A DNA stretch of 64,000 bases from Streptomyces sp. MA5143a (GTDB lineage: Bacteria > Actinomycetota > Actinomycetes > Streptomycetales > Streptomycetaceae), in the NCBI RefSeq assembly GCF_900290235.1, contig NZ_OLMK01000086.1:1-64000 (forward strand), written 5' to 3'. This document shows, piece by piece, positions 11,601-20,628 of the stretch. A program made the position numbers and the translations under genes. The number at the start of each line of letters is the position of its first letter. Positions within the stretch are counted from its first letter, which is position 1. The notes beneath the pieces were generated by a model. It was not told the DNA's origin, made no database searches, and saw only the letters and a list, made by a program, of their open reading frames with translations.

Positions 11601-14600
11601 CGCCGTGCCGTCCTCGGTGAGTCGCCGGGCGACCTCCGTGGGCGTGGGGTGGTCGAACAACAGGGTGGTGGGCAGCCGCCGGCCCGTCACGGCGCCCAGC
11701 CGGTTGCGCAGTTCGAGCGCCAGGTGGGAGTCGAAGCCCAGATCCTTGAAGGTCAGTTCGGGGGCGACGTCCGCCGCCGACCGGTGCCCGAGGACCAGGG
11801 CCGCCTCCGCCCGCACGAGGTCGAGCAGGTCACGCGGGCCACGTGGATCACGCGGGCGGTCGGGCACCGCCCCCGCGCGCTCGGCACGCGCGCCTGCCGC
11901 ATCCCCGCCACTCGTCCACGGAGCCGGCACGCCCTCGGCACGCGTGCCCGGGGCCGTGCCGGGCCACCCCTCCTGGCCCTCGGCCGGAGCCAGCCAGTGG
12001 CTGCGCCGCTGGAAGGGGTACGTGGGCAGGTCGAGGCGTGGGGCGGGCCGGTGTCCGGCGGAGGCGGGCGCCCAGTCGACATCGGTGCCCGCGACGAACG
12101 CCTGGGCCAGCGCGGCGGTGATCTGCGCGGGTCCGCCGTGGTTGCGGCGCAGCGTGGGGACCACCACGGGCGCCGTGCCGGTCTCCTCCACGGTCGCGGC
12201 GACCGCCGTGGTGAGGACCGGGTGCGGGCTGATCTCGATGAAGGTGTGGTGGCCGGCCCGCGCCAGGGCGGTGACGGCGGGGGCGAAGGCGACCGGCTCC
12301 CGCAGGTTCCGGTACCAGTAGGTGCCGTCCTGGCGCGGCCCGTCCTCCCCGAGCACGATCCGTCCGGGCTCGACGGTGGAGTACAGCGGGACACGGCCCG
12401 GCAGCGGGGTGACGTCGGCGAGCGCGTCGAGGAGTGCGGCGCGGACGTCCTCGACGTGGGACGAGTGGGAGGCGTAGTCGACGGCGACCTGGCGGGCGCG
12501 GACGTCGTCGGCGGCGCACGAGGCGAGCAGTTCCTCCAGTGCGTCGGGGGCGCCGGACACCACGACCGCGCCGGGGCCGTTGACGGCGGCGACCTCGACG
12601 CGTCCGCCGAGGGCCGCCAGCCGCGCCCGGACGCGGGCCTCCGACTCGGGTACGGCCACCATGCCGCCCCGGCCCGAGAGTCGGCGGGCGATCAGTTCGG
12701 CACGGCGTACGGCGATCCGGGCGCCGTCCGTCAGGGAGAGCACGCCCGCCACACAGGCCGCGGCGACCTCGCCCTGGGAGTGTCCGACGACCGCGGCGGG
12801 CTCGACGCCGTGGGCGCGCCAGACCTCGGCGAGGCTGACCATGACGGCCCACAGGACGGGTTGCAGCACGTCGACCCGGTCGAGCCCCGGGGCGTCGGGG
12901 GCGGCGCGCAGGACGTCGGTCGGCGACCAGTCGACGCAGGCCGTGAGGGGCTCCTCGCAGCGGGCCCACGCGGCGGCGAAGTCGGTGTCGCTGTCGAGGA
13001 GTTCGGCGGCCATGCCGACCCACTGCGAGCCCTGGCCGGGGAAGACGAAGACGGGACCCGCTCCCGCGGGCGGCAGGGGGCCGGGGTGGGTGACCAGGTC
13101 GGGGGTCCGTTCACCGGAGGCGAGTGCGGCGAGGCCGCGCGTCCCGGCCGGGCTGTCGGCTGCGAGCACCACCGCGCGGTGCGGGAACAGGGTGCGGGTC
13201 GTCAGCAGCGCGTGGCCGATGTCGGCCGGCGGTGCGTCCGGGGCGGCTTCCAGCAGGGCCCGCGCCTGATCGGCGAGCGCTTCGGGCGTCCTGGCGGAGA
13301 GCACCCACGGAACGACCGCGGTCCGCTGCTCCCCGGTGTCCGCGTCCGCCCCGGTGTCCGGGCTTCCACCCCGGCCGTCGACGCCCTCGTCCTCCCCGCC
13401 AGGGCCCGGGTCCAGCGCGCTCCCGCCTTCCTTCCCCTCCCAACTCGACAGGATCATGTGGCAGTTGGTGCCGCCGAGCCCGAAGGAGCTGACGCCGGCG
13501 ACGCGTGGTCCCTCGGTGTCGGGCCAGGGCTCGGTGGTGCGCTGGACGGTGAGGCCGAGGTCGTGCAAGGGGATCCGGGGGTGGGGCGTGTCGTGGTGCA
13601 GGGTGGGGACGAGGCGGGCGTCGCGCAGGCACAGCACCGTCTTCAGGAGGCCGGCGATACCGGCCGCGCCCTCCAGGTGCCCGATGTTGGTCTTGACCGA
13701 CCCGACGCGCAGCGGCCGGCCGGCCGGCCGGAACGCGCCCAGCGCCTGTCCGAGCGCGGCGGCCTCGGCGGGGTCGCCCTCGGGGGTGCCGGTGCCGTGG
13801 AGCTCGACGTACTGGACGTCCCCCGGCTCGATGCCCGCCCGCTCGCAGGCGAGGGTGAGCACCTCGCGCTGCGCCCGGGGGTCGGGGACGGTCAGGGCGC
13901 TGCCGCCGCCGTCGTTGTTGACGGCGCTGCCCCGGATCAGGCAGTGCACGCGGTCACCGTCGGCGAGGGCCCGGGAGAGGGGTTTGAGGACGACGAGACC
14001 GCCGCCCTCGCCCCGGACGTAGCCGTTGGCGCGGGCGTCGAAGGTGTGGCAGCAGCCGTCCGGCGAGAGCGCGCCGAGCCGGGCGACGGCGAGGGTGCTC
14101 TCGGGGGACAGGATGAGGTTGACTCCGCCCGCGAGGGCGAGGGTGCACTCTCCGCGGCGCAGGCTCTCCACGGCCAGGTGGACGGCGACGAGGGAGGAGG
14201 ACTGGCCGGTGTCGACGGTCAGGCTGGGGCCGCGCAGGCCGAGGGTGTACGAGACGCGGTTGGCGAGGAGGGAGCGCTGCACCCCGGTGAAGGTGTGCGG
14301 GGTGACGGCGGCGGGGCCGTGCCGATGCACGAGGTGGGCGTAGTCGTCGGCGAGGGCGCCGACGAAGACCCCGGTGCGGGTGCCGTTCAGCCCGGCGGGG
14401 ACGGCGCCCGTGTGTTCCAGCGCCTCCCAGCCGAGTTCCAGCAGCAGTCGCTGCTGGGGGTCCATCGCGGCGGCCTCGCGCGGGGAGATCCCGAAGAACG
14501 CGGCGTCGAACCCGTCGACGCTGTCGAGGAACCCGCCGCGCGGGCAGATGCCCGACACGTCGGGGACGGCGGCGCGGCGTGCGTCGGGGATTTCGACGAC

Positions 14601-14708
14601 GGCGTCACCACCGTCGGCGAGCAGGGCCGCGAACCGGGCCGGGTTGCCCGCTCCGGGCAGTCGGCACGCCATGCCGACCACGGCGATCGCCTCGGACGCG
14701 GCCGTCAT
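5652..14708 (-). CDS. Modular type I PKS: loading module (KSQ-AT-ACP) plus module 1 (KS-AT-DH(inactive)-KR-ACP)
   Basis: This 3018-aa protein begins the assembly line. The first KS (residues about 6-425) has Gln169 in place of the active-site Cys (VDTGQSSSL; codon CAG at 14202-14204). It keeps the HGTGT and NIGH histidine motifs, so it is a KSQ decarboxylase. There is no N-terminal docking helix, as expected for a starter protein. The loading AT (GHSQG near residue 640, then YASH) is methylmalonyl type, predicting a propionyl starter. ACP0 is near residue 990. Module 1 has KS (VDTACSSSL near 1206) and AT with GHSVG and HAFH (malonyl type). Its DH has lost the catalytic His. The KR (about 2500-2690) has LHD at the LDD position (B type), with Tyr in [10 protein letters not shown]1 is near 2850. 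The C-terminus ([13 protein letters not shown]) is a docking segment for the next protein. The start ATG has a GGGAGG ribosome site. Confidence 0.95.
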   Translation of the reverse strand: MTAASEAIAVVGMACRLPGAGNPARFAALLADGGDAVVEIPDARRAAVPDVSGICPRGGFLDSVDGFDAAFFGISPREAAAMDPQQRLLLELGWEALEHTGAVPAGLNGTRTGVFVGALADDYAHLVHRHGPAAVTPHTFTGVQRSLLANRVSYTLGLRGPSLTVDTGQSSSLVAVHLAVESLRRGECTLALAGGVNLILSPESTLAVARLGALSPDGCCHTFDARANGYVRGEGGGLVVLKPLSRALADGDRVHCLIRGSAVNNDGGGSALTVPDPRAQREVLTLACERAGIEPGDVQYVELHGTGTPEGDPAEAAALGQALGAFRPAGRPLRVGSVKTNIGHLEGAAGIAGLLKTVLCLRDARLVPTLHHDTPHPRIPLHDLGLTVQRTTEPWPDTEGPRVAGVSSFGLGGTNCHMILSSWEGKEGGSALDPGPGGEDEGVDGRGGSPDTGADADTGEQRTAVVPWVLSARTPEALADQARALLEAAPDAPPADIGHALLTTRTLFPHRAVVLAADSPAGTRGLAALASGERTPDLVTHPGPLPPAGAGPVFVFPGQGSQWVGMAAELLDSDTDFAAAWARCEEPLTACVDWSPTDVLRAAPDAPGLDRVDVLQPVLWAVMVSLAEVWRAHGVEPAAVVGHSQGEVAAACVAGVLSLTDGARIAVRRAELIARRLSGRGGMVAVPESEARVRARLAALGGRVEVAAVNGPGAVVVSGAPDALEELLASCAADDVRARQVAVDYASHSSHVEDVRAALLDALADVTPLPGRVPLYSTVEPGRIVLGEDGPRQDGTYWYRNLREPVAFAPAVTALARAGHHTFIEISPHPVLTTAVAATVEETGTAPVVVPTLRRNHGGPAQITAALAQAFVAGTDVDWAPASAGHRPAPRLDLPTYPFQRRSHWLAPAEGQEGWPGTAPGTRAEGVPAPWTSGGDAAGARAERAGAVPDRPRDPRGPRDLLDLVRAEAALVLGHRSAADVAPELTFKDLGFDSHLALELRNRLGAVTGRRLPTTLLFDHPTPTEVARRLTEDGTAETRPTTGVPVPADEPVAIVGMACRLPGGLNDPEGLWRAVMAGVDAISPPPADRGWGDGTHRGGFLADAADFDADLFGIAPREALAMDPQQRLLLETAWEALERAGVAPSSLRSTRTGVYVGAMSQEYGPRLHEAPDDLRGHLLTGNTAGVLSGRLSYVLGCEGPAVTVDTACSSSLVALHLAVESLRRGECTTALAAGVAVMATPGLFEEFARQGGLAGDGRCKAFASGADGTGWSEGVGVLVVERLSDALRNGRTVLAVLRGSAINQDGASNGLTAPNGPAQQAVIRDALARAGLSASDVDAVEAHGTGTRLGDPIEAHALLATYGQDRERPLYLGSLKSNIGHAQAAAGVAGVIKTVLALRHGTLPRTLHVDEPTAEVDWSAGAVELLTEARPWPDTGRPRRAAVSSFGISGTNAHVVLEEAPLVDAPEAEAIRTGTGPGPGRLASPIPLVLSAATEQALTAQVTRMRARLAVVPQVEGAFGEPGGLARIGHALAVTRAALPHRAAVVAADRAEALAGLDALASGAGTASAFRATAVEGRTVFLFTGQGSQRRGMGTELAAAQPVFRRALDEVAAHLEPHLAQPLTKVLADETGLLDRTEYAQPALFALEVALFRQLEHWGIVPDHLLGHSVGALAAAHVAGVFSLPDACRLVAARGRLMQALPGTGAMAAVEATEEEILPDLAGREDQIGLAAVNGPAAVVISGDTEAVTRTARDWERRGRRIRMLRVSHAFHSPHMDPMLAAFEEVAHSVAYHPPALSVISDRTGGEATADDLCSPAHWVRHVRETVRFHAAVLRLRDLGTTRYVELGPDGVLSAMVRESLTEEPGTPAPALVVPVLRRDRAEAPGAAEAVARLHVTGHTPDWGAVFAGHPPAGPDTLPTYAFQRRRYWVAPTPARTTTAPGATPLDHPLLTSAVTLADSGHTLLTGRVDAVGQPWLTDRTVLDRVSVPDSVLLDLAVVAARETGAGRVAHLLPVTPLVPPRRGALDLQVTVGPQGGAHGHRSVTVHARPHDGDTGWIRHAEGTLATAPVAGHAPGTGGERPSHVAAPSGGVATWPPTGAEPVDVRPSAADGPDLADAVVHGPGLAGLRALWRRGTEVWAELITPDADQVAAEDFGLHPALLESVLHALRLTRTGGAALWHSATYRNVTVRGTPTGRLRARITPTDGDTVTVTVTDTDGRAVATVGALTPRHRPAPAEASAHPYDEALPYELAWRPLEPPPGTPPDRWALVGDPRTLPAGFVPDADRHPDLASLLAVPVPLPETVVTRCTTATDAVPPDAFPSDAAPSDATSPAEQSFSGASAPDAARAAAHRAAGLARAWLAEDRLTDVRLVVVTRRAVAAGDGPCEPAEAPVWGLFRSAQTEHPGRFVLVDLDDDPASATALPTAAACGEPQIAVRAGRLYAPRVVRPAARAADLDRGGTPRTPPRGKAAAPTPYATRGGLNGTSRAPVGLLADRSGTALDPNGTVLVTGGTGALGRLVARHLVARHGVRRLLLVSRRGADAPEAAGIEAALRRDADVHVTIAACDTADRDALAAVLAGIPDAHPLTAVVHTAGVLHDAVVEAIEPGDLDRVLRPKVDAAWNLHELTADAGLSAFVLFSSVSGVNGAAGQGSYAAGNAFLDALAQLRRGQGLPAVSLAWGPWAPEAGAPLAADPAGTDPVDGPATGMTAGLSDTDLRRMRRTGLLPLDPEQGLALLDAALLRPGPALRLPLALSLPVVRRAAHDGEASPLYRELAGSAWRDPAGAAAGTGPGGDERADSEAARLTVAGGLTAPEQEAALLEQVRGHAAAVLGHRDGRRVDAARTFKELGFDSLMGVELRNRLTAASGHRMPAGLLFNQPTPAAVARYLRTRLAPAPRSAAGSLDDGIGHLEDLLTRTPAEPGELHAAARRLRALLARCEERSAVISTAVAAVPPPAGGNGTPRAGTATNGAGAGQDDAGDGNGDGDVRAALRTASVDEIFSFIDRELGTDLQERGE

Positions 14709-14779
14709 CCGCTTCCCTCCCTGTGTTCCGGACGTTCCGTCGCACGGCGTGTGCCGTGGGTTGTGCGGATCGGGTGCGG

Positions 14780-15310
14780 TCAGATCCGGTGGAAGTGGAG
14801 GATGTCGCCGGGGACCAGGTCGTCGCCGACGACGATGAAGCCGTGCTTGACGAGGTGGTCGGGGTCGACGATCTCGAAGTCCTCCACGAACCCGTGGCGG
14901 GTGCCGAAGACCGCGCTGTCCCCCGTGAGCCTGAAGTGGCCGTCGACCCAGCCGGGTCCGCTGAACGTGCCGTGGTGGCCCCAGTCGTCGTAGTAGAAGC
15001 TGACGAAGGACTTGTCGACGTCGCTCCAGCCCATCAGCCAGGTGGCGACGATGCCGGGCACCGGGATGCGCTGGGTCAGTTCGTAGAACCGGCCGTCCGC
15101 CAGGGGGCGGGTGGAGCAGGTCGCCTCACCGGTGGTGACCTCTTCCGTGGTGAGGTTGGTGTATTCGATGCGGAAATCCCCCAGGAGGAAATCCAGTTGC
15201 CGCATTTCCGCCGCGATGTCGTTGCGGACGGGCAGAACGACATCGCCACTCCCGACGGGAGCGGAATCCCGCGCAATGTCGTCCGAGGACTGAATGGGCT
15301 GCGCACTCAT
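14780..15310 (-). CDS. Small DUF1579/lipocalin-like beta-barrel protein; candidate spiroacetal cyclase or other tailoring enzyme
   Basis: This 176-aa protein has no signal peptide or membrane segment. It begins [12 protein letters not shown] after a short polar N-terminus and continues as alternating beta-rich segments ending DILHFHRI. That arrangement resembles DUF1579/lipocalin-like barrels. The ATG at 15310 was chosen over longer upstream starts because GGAG sits 5-8 bp before it and the upstream extension is low-complexity. It lies 71 bp upstream of the KSQ-bearing PKS gene on the same strand, and divergent from a P450. Small 10-strand beta-barrel proteins (OssO, OlmO) form spiroacetals in the ossamycin and oligomycin pathways. 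The genomic setting and fold type would fit that role here, but I cannot align sequences, so this is a hypothesis. A SnoaL-type or binding role is also possible. Confidence 0.6.
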   Translation of the reverse strand: MSAQPIQSSDDIARDSAPVGSGDVVLPVRNDIAAEMRQLDFLLGDFRIEYTNLTTEEVTTGEATCSTRPLADGRFYELTQRIPVPGIVATWLMGWSDVDKSFVSFYYDDWGHHGTFSGPGWVDGHFRLTGDSAVFGTRHGFVEDFEIVDPDHLVKHGFIVVGDDLVPGDILHFHRI

Positions 15311-15395
15311 GGCAACTCCGTTGACTGGGGACACCGTTGATACCGAAACGAAGTTATGGACCCGGCATTGCCGCGCACAAGCCCGGACGGATCTC

Positions 15396-15452
15396 TTAGG
15401 GGGGTTGCGGGACGTGATCCGGGGCGGCCTCGCGGGAGCTAGGGGTGTCCGG
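15396..15452 (+). promoter_or_regulatory. Candidate LAL-regulator operator upstream of the 15526 P450
   Basis: Two G-rich elements, TTAGGGGGG (15396-15404) and GCTAGGGGTGTCCGG (15438-15452), point towards the P450 start about 75 bp away. The second shares AGGGGTGTC with 37406-37420 and CTAGGGGT with 20912-20925. The gap 15311-15525 also serves the divergent beta-barrel gene. Confidence 0.5.
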
Positions 15453-15525
15453 AGTCTGCTGAGGTCAGTAGGCTCCCGGGGGCGGAGCCGGCCACCGTCC
15501 GGTTCCTTCACCGAGGAGCGAGGCG

Positions 15526-16737
15526 ATGACCACCGATCAGCAGTCTCCATTGCCGGAAACACAGGACGATTTCCCGTCCCTGCTCGCCTGGCTGACGAAG
15601 AGTCGGCAGGAGAATCCGGTTGTTCCCGACGCGTTTCCCGGCCTTTGGCATGTTTTCCGGTATGCCGATGTCTCCCGGATTCTGTCCGACACGGCCACCT
15701 ATTCCAGCGACATGTCCGCCGTGATTCCTTCGCATCCGGACACGGACTGGATGGCCAAGGGGAATGTGGTCGGAATTGACCCGCCGATGCACGGCAGGCT
15801 GCGTTCGCTGGTGAGCAGGGCGTTCACACCCCGGCTGGTCGCCGGCCTGGAGCCGCGGATCACCGAGCTGGCCTCCGGGCTGCTGGACGCGGTCGCCGAC
15901 CGCGACCGGTTCGACCTGGTCGAGGCGCTCACGCATCCGCTGCCGGTGTTCGTGATCGCCGAGCTGCTCGGCATCCCGACGGAGGACCAACCCCTGTTCG
16001 AGAAGTGGGGGCTGGACTTCATCCTCGCCAACGGGGGCGGTGAGAGCGCCCTGCCGAGCGAGGAGAACGTCGCCTCGTTCGTACGGACGGCCGTGGAGAT
16101 GCGGACGTACATGCTGGAGCAGATCGCCATGCGGCGCACGGCACCCCGGGACGATCTGATCACCCAGCTGGTCCAGGCCAGGACCGACGACGGGCAGCTC
16201 GACGACGACGAGATCGTCGGCTTCGTCGGCACCCTGCTGCTCGCCGGTCACATCACGACGACGGCGGTGCTCGGCAGTACCGTCCTGTGTCTGGACGAGA
16301 ACGCCGAGGCAGCCGCGGAGGTCCGCCGGGACCGCTCCCTGGTGCCGGCCGCCGTCGAGGAGTCGGTGCGGCTGCGTCCGGCCTTCTCCCGTCTGGTCCG
16401 TATGACCACCCGGGAGTCGGAGCTCGGCGGCGTGACGATCCCCGCCGGTCAGGTCCTGACGCTGTGGACGGTGTCGGCCAACCGGGACCCCGAGCGGTTC
16501 ACCTCCCCCGACGCCTTCGACCTCCACCGCGACCAGGGCCGCCATCTCGGGTTCGGCCAGGGCATCCACTTCTGCATGGGCGCCCCGCTGGCCCGGCTGG
16601 AGGCACGGATCGTGCTCAACCTGCTGCTGGACCGCTTCCCCGGGCTGAGGGTCGCCGCGGACGCGGACGCGGTGGCGTACCACCACCCGAAGAACGTGGT
16701 CGGTCCGCGCCGCCTGACCGTCGAGGTCTCCGGCTGA
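15526..16737 (+). CDS. Cytochrome P450 monooxygenase
   Basis: This 403-aa soluble bacterial class I P450 (CYP107-like macrolide tailoring type) probably hydroxylates or epoxidises the polyketide. Visible motifs are an I-helix AGHITTT, in which the usual acidic residue before the Thr pair is Ile but the threonines are kept; ESVR as the ExxR motif; and the haem-thiolate loop FGQGIHFCMG near residue 345-355. Length is normal. The start ATG follows GAGGAGCGAGGCG, a good ribosome site. It is the only plus-strand gene between the PKS blocks and is convergent with a second P450. The redox partner is not encoded nearby. A G-rich candidate operator lies upstream, so expression probably follows the cluster regulator. 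The substrate position cannot be deduced from sequence. Confidence 0.93.
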   Translation: MTTDQQSPLPETQDDFPSLLAWLTKSRQENPVVPDAFPGLWHVFRYADVSRILSDTATYSSDMSAVIPSHPDTDWMAKGNVVGIDPPMHGRLRSLVSRAFTPRLVAGLEPRITELASGLLDAVADRDRFDLVEALTHPLPVFVIAELLGIPTEDQPLFEKWGLDFILANGGGESALPSEENVASFVRTAVEMRTYMLEQIAMRRTAPRDDLITQLVQARTDDGQLDDDEIVGFVGTLLLAGHITTTAVLGSTVLCLDENAEAAAEVRRDRSLVPAAVEESVRLRPAFSRLVRMTTRESELGGVTIPAGQVLTLWTVSANRDPERFTSPDAFDLHRDQGRHLGFGQGIHFCMGAPLARLEARIVLNLLLDRFPGLRVAADADAVAYHHPKNVVGPRRLTVEVSG

Positions 16738-16742
16738 GGGGA

Positions 16743-16803
16743 CCGTGCACGGCGGAGGGCCTGCACCGCCCCTCGGGTGGTGCAGGCCCTCCGCCGTGCA
16801 CGG
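16743..16803. terminator. Bidirectional terminator hairpin between convergent P450 genes
   Basis: A perfect 25-bp inverted repeat (arms 16743-16767 and 16779-16803, 11-nt loop) fills the gap between the two convergent P450 stops. It is perfectly symmetric, so it can act on both strands. No T-tract follows on either side, which is common in high-GC actinomycetes. Confidence 0.85.
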
Positions 16804-16845
16804 ATCACTGGCCCCGGCTCACCGGAGCGGGCGTGTTCCGGCGGG

Positions 16846-18066
16846 TCACCAGGTGACCGGCATCCGTTCCACCTCGGGGTGCCAGCCGGGCCGGTCGTTC
16901 AGTTCCTCGACGGGCAGGGTGACCTTGAGGCCCGGCAGGCGGCGGAAGAGGGTGCCGTAGGCGACTTCGAGACCGATCCTGGTCAGGTTGGCACCGAGGC
17001 AGTGGTGGATGCCGGTACCGAAGGCCAGATGGCCGCGGCCCGCGCGGCGGACGTCCAGCCGGTCGGGCTCGGGGTAGTCGGCGGGATCGCGGTTGGCTGC
17101 CCCGTTGGCGACGGCGACTCCCTCGCCCGCGCGGATGAGCTGCCCGCCCACCTCCACGTCCTCCAGGGCGACCCGCGGCATCAGGTCCAGGGGGCTGATC
17201 AGCCGCATCATCTCGTCGACGGCTCCGGGGACGACGGCGGGGTCGTCGCGCAGCAGGTCCACCTGGTCGGGGTTCTCCAGGAGGAGTCCCACGCCCGCGG
17301 TCAGCATGGCCTGGACCGGTGACTGCCCGGCGATGAAGATCAGGAAGCACAGGTTGGCGAGTTCCGTCCTGCTGAGCGTGCCGGTGTTCACGTGCTTCTC
17401 GATGACGCGGCTGGTGGGGTCGTCACCGGGGTTCTGCTGCTTGTCGTCGATGAAGCGCAGGAAGTACTGCTGGAGTGCGATCATGCGGGTCGCGACCTCG
17501 TCGCCGACCTGCGCGGTGTCGGCCGCGGAGGTGGCCTGCCGGCGTACCTCGCGCTGGTCCAGCAGCCACGCCTGCATGTCGGCGTAGTCCATGCCGAGCG
17601 CCCAGCAGGTGATGGTGCCGGAGAAGGGTTCGGCGAACGCGGTGACCAGGTCCGTCTCGTTCCCGCCGGCCAGCATGGAGTCGATGAGTTCGTCGGCCTT
17701 GCGCTGCATCGCGGGGCGCAGGTTCTCGGCCCGGCGCAGGGTGAACTCGCTCACGACGGACCGGCGCTGCACCGTGTGCTGCGGCGGATCCATGGTGAAC
17801 AGCATCGGGAAGGCGCGCGACCCCTCGAACGCCTCGGCGTAGATGGGGTATCCGGGGTTGGTGATGTCGGAGCTGAAGCGCGCGTCGTTGAGGACGGCGC
17901 GGGCCTGGTCGTGACGGGTGATGAGCCAGACGCGCCGCCCGTTGTAGAGCCGCCCCGGTGCCGGCGCCCCGGTGGCCCGCAGGGCGGGGTACTCGGCGGG
18001 CGGCGCGTAGGGGCACGTTCTCAGCAGGGGGAAGTCGAAGTCCGCGGAGGGAGTGGCTTCGGGCAC
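16846..18066 (-). CDS. Cytochrome P450 with atypical I-helix lacking the acid-alcohol pair
   Basis: This 406-aa P450 has EMMR as ExxR and an intact haem loop FGTGIHHCLG. The I-helix reads IFIAGQSPVQAM. At the position of the canonical AG-x-(D/E)-T-T, both the acid and the threonine are replaced (Q-S-P-V). In P450s such as EryF, loss of the Thr is compensated by a substrate hydroxyl that helps deliver protons. A similar mechanism, or non-hydroxylating chemistry, is possible here. The GTG start at 18066 is preferred because AAGGA lies 8 bp upstream and the protein then has normal length; earlier starts read into non-P450 sequence. It is 97 bp downstream of the KAS III gene on the same strand and probably co-transcribed with the CCR-KAS III pair. 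Confidence 0.93.
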   Translation of the reverse strand: MPEATPSADFDFPLLRTCPYAPPAEYPALRATGAPAPGRLYNGRRVWLITRHDQARAVLNDARFSSDITNPGYPIYAEAFEGSRAFPMLFTMDPPQHTVQRRSVVSEFTLRRAENLRPAMQRKADELIDSMLAGGNETDLVTAFAEPFSGTITCWALGMDYADMQAWLLDQREVRRQATSAADTAQVGDEVATRMIALQQYFLRFIDDKQQNPGDDPTSRVIEKHVNTGTLSRTELANLCFLIFIAGQSPVQAMLTAGVGLLLENPDQVDLLRDDPAVVPGAVDEMMRLISPLDLMPRVALEDVEVGGQLIRAGEGVAVANGAANRDPADYPEPDRLDVRRAGRGHLAFGTGIHHCLGANLTRIGLEVAYGTLFRRLPGLKVTLPVEELNDRPGWHPEVERMPVTW

Positions 18067-18163
18067 GGGAGCGTTCCTTCGGTAGGAGCTTGCTGGGCGT
18101 GGGGGGACAGGGATCACGGCCCGCCCGGTGGAACCGGACCGGCGGCTGTGGGGGAGGTGGGGT

Positions 18164-19150
18164 TCACCAGCGCAGCAGGCAGAGCCCGGCTGCCATGCCC
18201 GCGCCGAAGCCGGCCAGCAGCAGCAGTTCGCCGTCGTGCAGCAGACCCGCGCGGGACGCCTCGTCCAGGGCCACGGGAACCGAGGCGGCGCCCATGTTGC
18301 CGTACGTGACGAGCGGGGTGTGGGTGCGGGCGCCGGTGAGGCCGCAGCGCTCGACGAGTTCACCGAGGAGCACGCCGTTGGCCTGGTGGGGCACGAAGTG
18401 CGCGATCTGGTCGCGGGTGGTGCCGGTGCGCCCGAGCAGGGGGTCGATCATCGGGGGGACGTTGTGCATGACGAAGTCGGCGACGCCGCGGCCGATCATC
18501 CGCAGGTAGTGGCCGCCGTTCGCGACGGTGTCGGCGGAAGCGGGGACGCGGCTTCCGCCGCCCTCGATCCAGATGAGTTCGTGGGCGTCGCCACGTCCGG
18601 CGAGTTCGACGTCCAGGATGCCGCGCTGTTCCGGCACGGCCCCGATCACCGCGGCGCCGGCGGCGTCGCCGAGGAGGACGGCGGTGCCCCGGTCGCCGTA
18701 GTCGAGGAAGCGTGAGTAGAGGTCGGCGCCGATGACCAGGGCGAGTGAACCGGGACGCTGGGCGACGAGGGCGCGGGCCACGTCGAGGGCGTAGACGAAG
18801 CCGGCGCAGGCGATGTTGATGTCGAAGGCGGCGGCGCGGTGGGCGCCGAGCGCGTTCTGCACCAGGGACGAGGTGGGCGGCAGGGGGGCGTCGCCGGTGG
18901 AGGTGGCGACGATGAGGTGGTCGATGCGGTCCGCCGTGACGTCCGCGTCGTCGAGGGCGGCGACGGCGGCGTGCCGGGCGAGGTCGGAGGTGGCCTCGTC
19001 GGGGGCTGCGTAACGGCGGCCGGTGATGAGGGTGCGGCGGCCGATCCACTCGGCGGTGATGCCGGGGACGCGGCGGGCGATCTCCTCATTGGTGATCTCC
19101 TCCTTGGGGAGGTAGGAGCCGGTGCCGAGGATGCCGATGGAGGTGGTCAT
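18164..19150 (-). CDS. 3-oxoacyl-ACP synthase III-like (NphT7-like acetoacetyl-CoA synthase candidate)
   Basis: This 328-aa FabH-fold condensing enzyme has the Cys-His-Asn triad visible in DINIACAGF, HFVPHQANG and TYGNMGAAS. Segments such as LVIGADLYSR, HFVPHQANGV and LLAGFG-GMAA closely recall NphT7, which makes acetoacetyl-CoA from acetyl-CoA and malonyl-CoA. The start overlaps the upstream CCR stop by 4 bp (ATGA), so the two are translationally coupled. Acetoacetyl-CoA, after reduction and dehydration, becomes crotonyl-CoA, the CCR substrate. The hydroxyacyl-CoA dehydrogenase and dehydratase needed in between are not in the window and could be housekeeping enzymes or lie further left. A longer acyl acceptor, as in reveromycin-type side-chain pathways, cannot be excluded. 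Confidence 0.88.
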   Translation of the reverse strand: MTTSIGILGTGSYLPKEEITNEEIARRVPGITAEWIGRRTLITGRRYAAPDEATSDLARHAAVAALDDADVTADRIDHLIVATSTGDAPLPPTSSLVQNALGAHRAAAFDINIACAGFVYALDVARALVAQRPGSLALVIGADLYSRFLDYGDRGTAVLLGDAAGAAVIGAVPEQRGILDVELAGRGDAHELIWIEGGGSRVPASADTVANGGHYLRMIGRGVADFVMHNVPPMIDPLLGRTGTTRDQIAHFVPHQANGVLLGELVERCGLTGARTHTPLVTYGNMGAASVPVALDEASRAGLLHDGELLLLAGFGAGMAAGLCLLRW

Positions 19151-20514
19151 GGGGTCACCGCCAGGGCGCCGGGCACGTCGGCGGCGAAAGCGCGCAGCGG
19201 GTTGAGGCGGTCCTCGCCGATTCTGGCCCGGAGTTCGGGGTCGGTGACGCCGAGGCCGGGTTCGGGGGCCAGGCACAGGACGCCCACCTTGCCGATGTGG
19301 TCGTTGCGCTGCACGAGCCGGGTGGCCTCGCCGACCTCGTCCAGGGGGAACAACGACGACATCACCGGCATGATGCGGCCCTGGCCGAACAGCCGTGCGC
19401 ACTCCCACTGTTCGTGGAGGTTGGCCACATGGCTGCCGATGACCCGTTTGAGTTTCATCCACAGGTAGCGGTTGTCGTAGCGGTGCCGGTAGCCGGTGCT
19501 GGAGCCGCAGGTGACGACGGTGCCGCCGCGCCGTACGACGAACAGGGACATCCCGAACGTGGCCTGTCCGACGTGTTCGAAGACGATGTGGGGGTCCTCG
19601 CCGGTCTCGCGGCGGATGACCGCGCCGAGCCGTTTGCCGTCGGCGATGGCCTGCTCGAAGTCGTCGCCCTCGGACTCGCCGATGCCGATCTCCGAGCGGT
19701 CGATGACGATGTCGCAGCCGAGTGCGCGCAGCGCCTCGGCCTTGCGGGGCGAGCCGACGACACCGACGGGTATGCCGCCGCCGTTCTTGACGAACTGCAC
19801 GGCGTACGCGCCGACCCCGCCCGTCGCGCCCCAGATCAGCACCACGTCACCCTGTTTCATACGGGCGCCCCGGTCGGAGACCAGCATCCGGTAGGAGGTG
19901 CCGGCGCAGGCGGGCACGCAGGCGGCCTCCTCCCAGGTGAGGTGGGCGGGTTTGGGGATGAGCTGCCCGGCGCGGGCCAGGCAGTAGTGGGCGAGGCCGC
20001 CGAAGTTGGTCTCGTAGCCCCAGGCGAGCTGGTGTTCGCCGAGCATGCCGTCGGCCTGGGTGACGGCCTCCTGCTCGTCGACGCAGGCCGCGTTGACGAG
20101 GACGTGGTCCCCGACGCGCCAACGCCGGACGGCGGAGCCGACCCGCACGATCACACCGGCCGCGTCCGAGCCGAGGACGTGGTACGGCTGGTCGTGGCGG
20201 GCGGCCCAGCCGCCCTGCCGTCCGTAGCCGGCGAGGAACCGGAAGGTCGGCAGGGGCTCGAAGGTGGCGGACCAGACGGTGTTGTAGTTGATCGAGCTGG
20301 CCATGACGGCGACGAGCACCTCGTCGGGCGCCGGCTCCGGCAGCGGCACGGGGCCGACGCGGAGGGTCTTGCGCACGTCCTTGTCGTCGACACCCCGGAA
20401 CGCGTCCACGTCCTCGATGCGGAGGTGGGCCGCGGTGAACTCCTCGGGCAGAGCCGCGCGCTCCACCTCCTCGGGACTCGCTCCCGCGAGCACCGCGTCA
20501 GTCACAGAACCCAT
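19147..20514 (-). CDS. ccr: Crotonyl-CoA carboxylase/reductase
   Basis: This 455-aa medium-chain dehydrogenase/reductase performs NADPH-dependent reductive carboxylation of 2-enoyl-CoA to alkylmalonyl-CoA, most often crotonyl-CoA to ethylmalonyl-CoA. Family signatures are SSINYNTVWSA near the N-terminus, WGYETNFGG and GSHVANLHEQW, which contain the Asn, Glu and His of the CO2-binding site. There is also a Rossmann motif GATGGVGAYAVQF. It heads an apparent operon with KAS III (4-bp overlap) and the atypical P450, giving a dedicated extender supply. All complete AT domains in the window carry malonyl (HAFH) or methylmalonyl (YASH) signatures, so the ethylmalonyl-using module is probably beyond the left edge. 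A G-rich candidate operator lies 53-71 bp upstream of the start. Confidence 0.95.
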   Translation of the reverse strand: MGSVTDAVLAGASPEEVERAALPEEFTAAHLRIEDVDAFRGVDDKDVRKTLRVGPVPLPEPAPDEVLVAVMASSINYNTVWSATFEPLPTFRFLAGYGRQGGWAARHDQPYHVLGSDAAGVIVRVGSAVRRWRVGDHVLVNAACVDEQEAVTQADGMLGEHQLAWGYETNFGGLAHYCLARAGQLIPKPAHLTWEEAACVPACAGTSYRMLVSDRGARMKQGDVVLIWGATGGVGAYAVQFVKNGGGIPVGVVGSPRKAEALRALGCDIVIDRSEIGIGESEGDDFEQAIADGKRLGAVIRRETGEDPHIVFEHVGQATFGMSLFVVRRGGTVVTCGSSTGYRHRYDNRYLWMKLKRVIGSHVANLHEQWECARLFGQGRIMPVMSSLFPLDEVGEATRLVQRNDHIGKVGVLCLAPEPGLGVTDPELRARIGEDRLNPLRAFAADVPGALAVTP

Positions 20515-20566
20515 GTCGGCCCTTCCTCGTACGGCTACCGGTGTCGTCGACGCTAGGTGAGGCTCC

Positions 20567-20585
20567 GCCCCCTAACGCCACCCCT
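20567..20585 (-). promoter_or_regulatory. Candidate LAL-regulator operator upstream of ccr
   Basis: On the minus strand this reads AGGGGTGGCGTTAGGGGGC, two AGGGG elements 12 bp apart pointing at ccr. It matches 17 of 19 positions of the element at 37436-37454 upstream of the thioesterase gene. Confidence 0.55.
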
Positions 20586-20628
20586 CAGATCCCGCGGGGC
20601 CCCCTGTCCCGGTGTGCGGGGCCGGCGC

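Noticed and set aside
5652-14708. The Gln-containing KS read as a mutated, dead extension KS
   Set aside because: Cys to Gln with retained His motifs, an N-terminal position, no docking helix and a following AT-ACP fits a KSQ loading module better.
11178-14993. A 1271-aa plus-strand open frame
   Set aside because: It lies antisense to the loading module with the same low-complexity composition. The minus frame carries clear KS, AT and ACP motifs.
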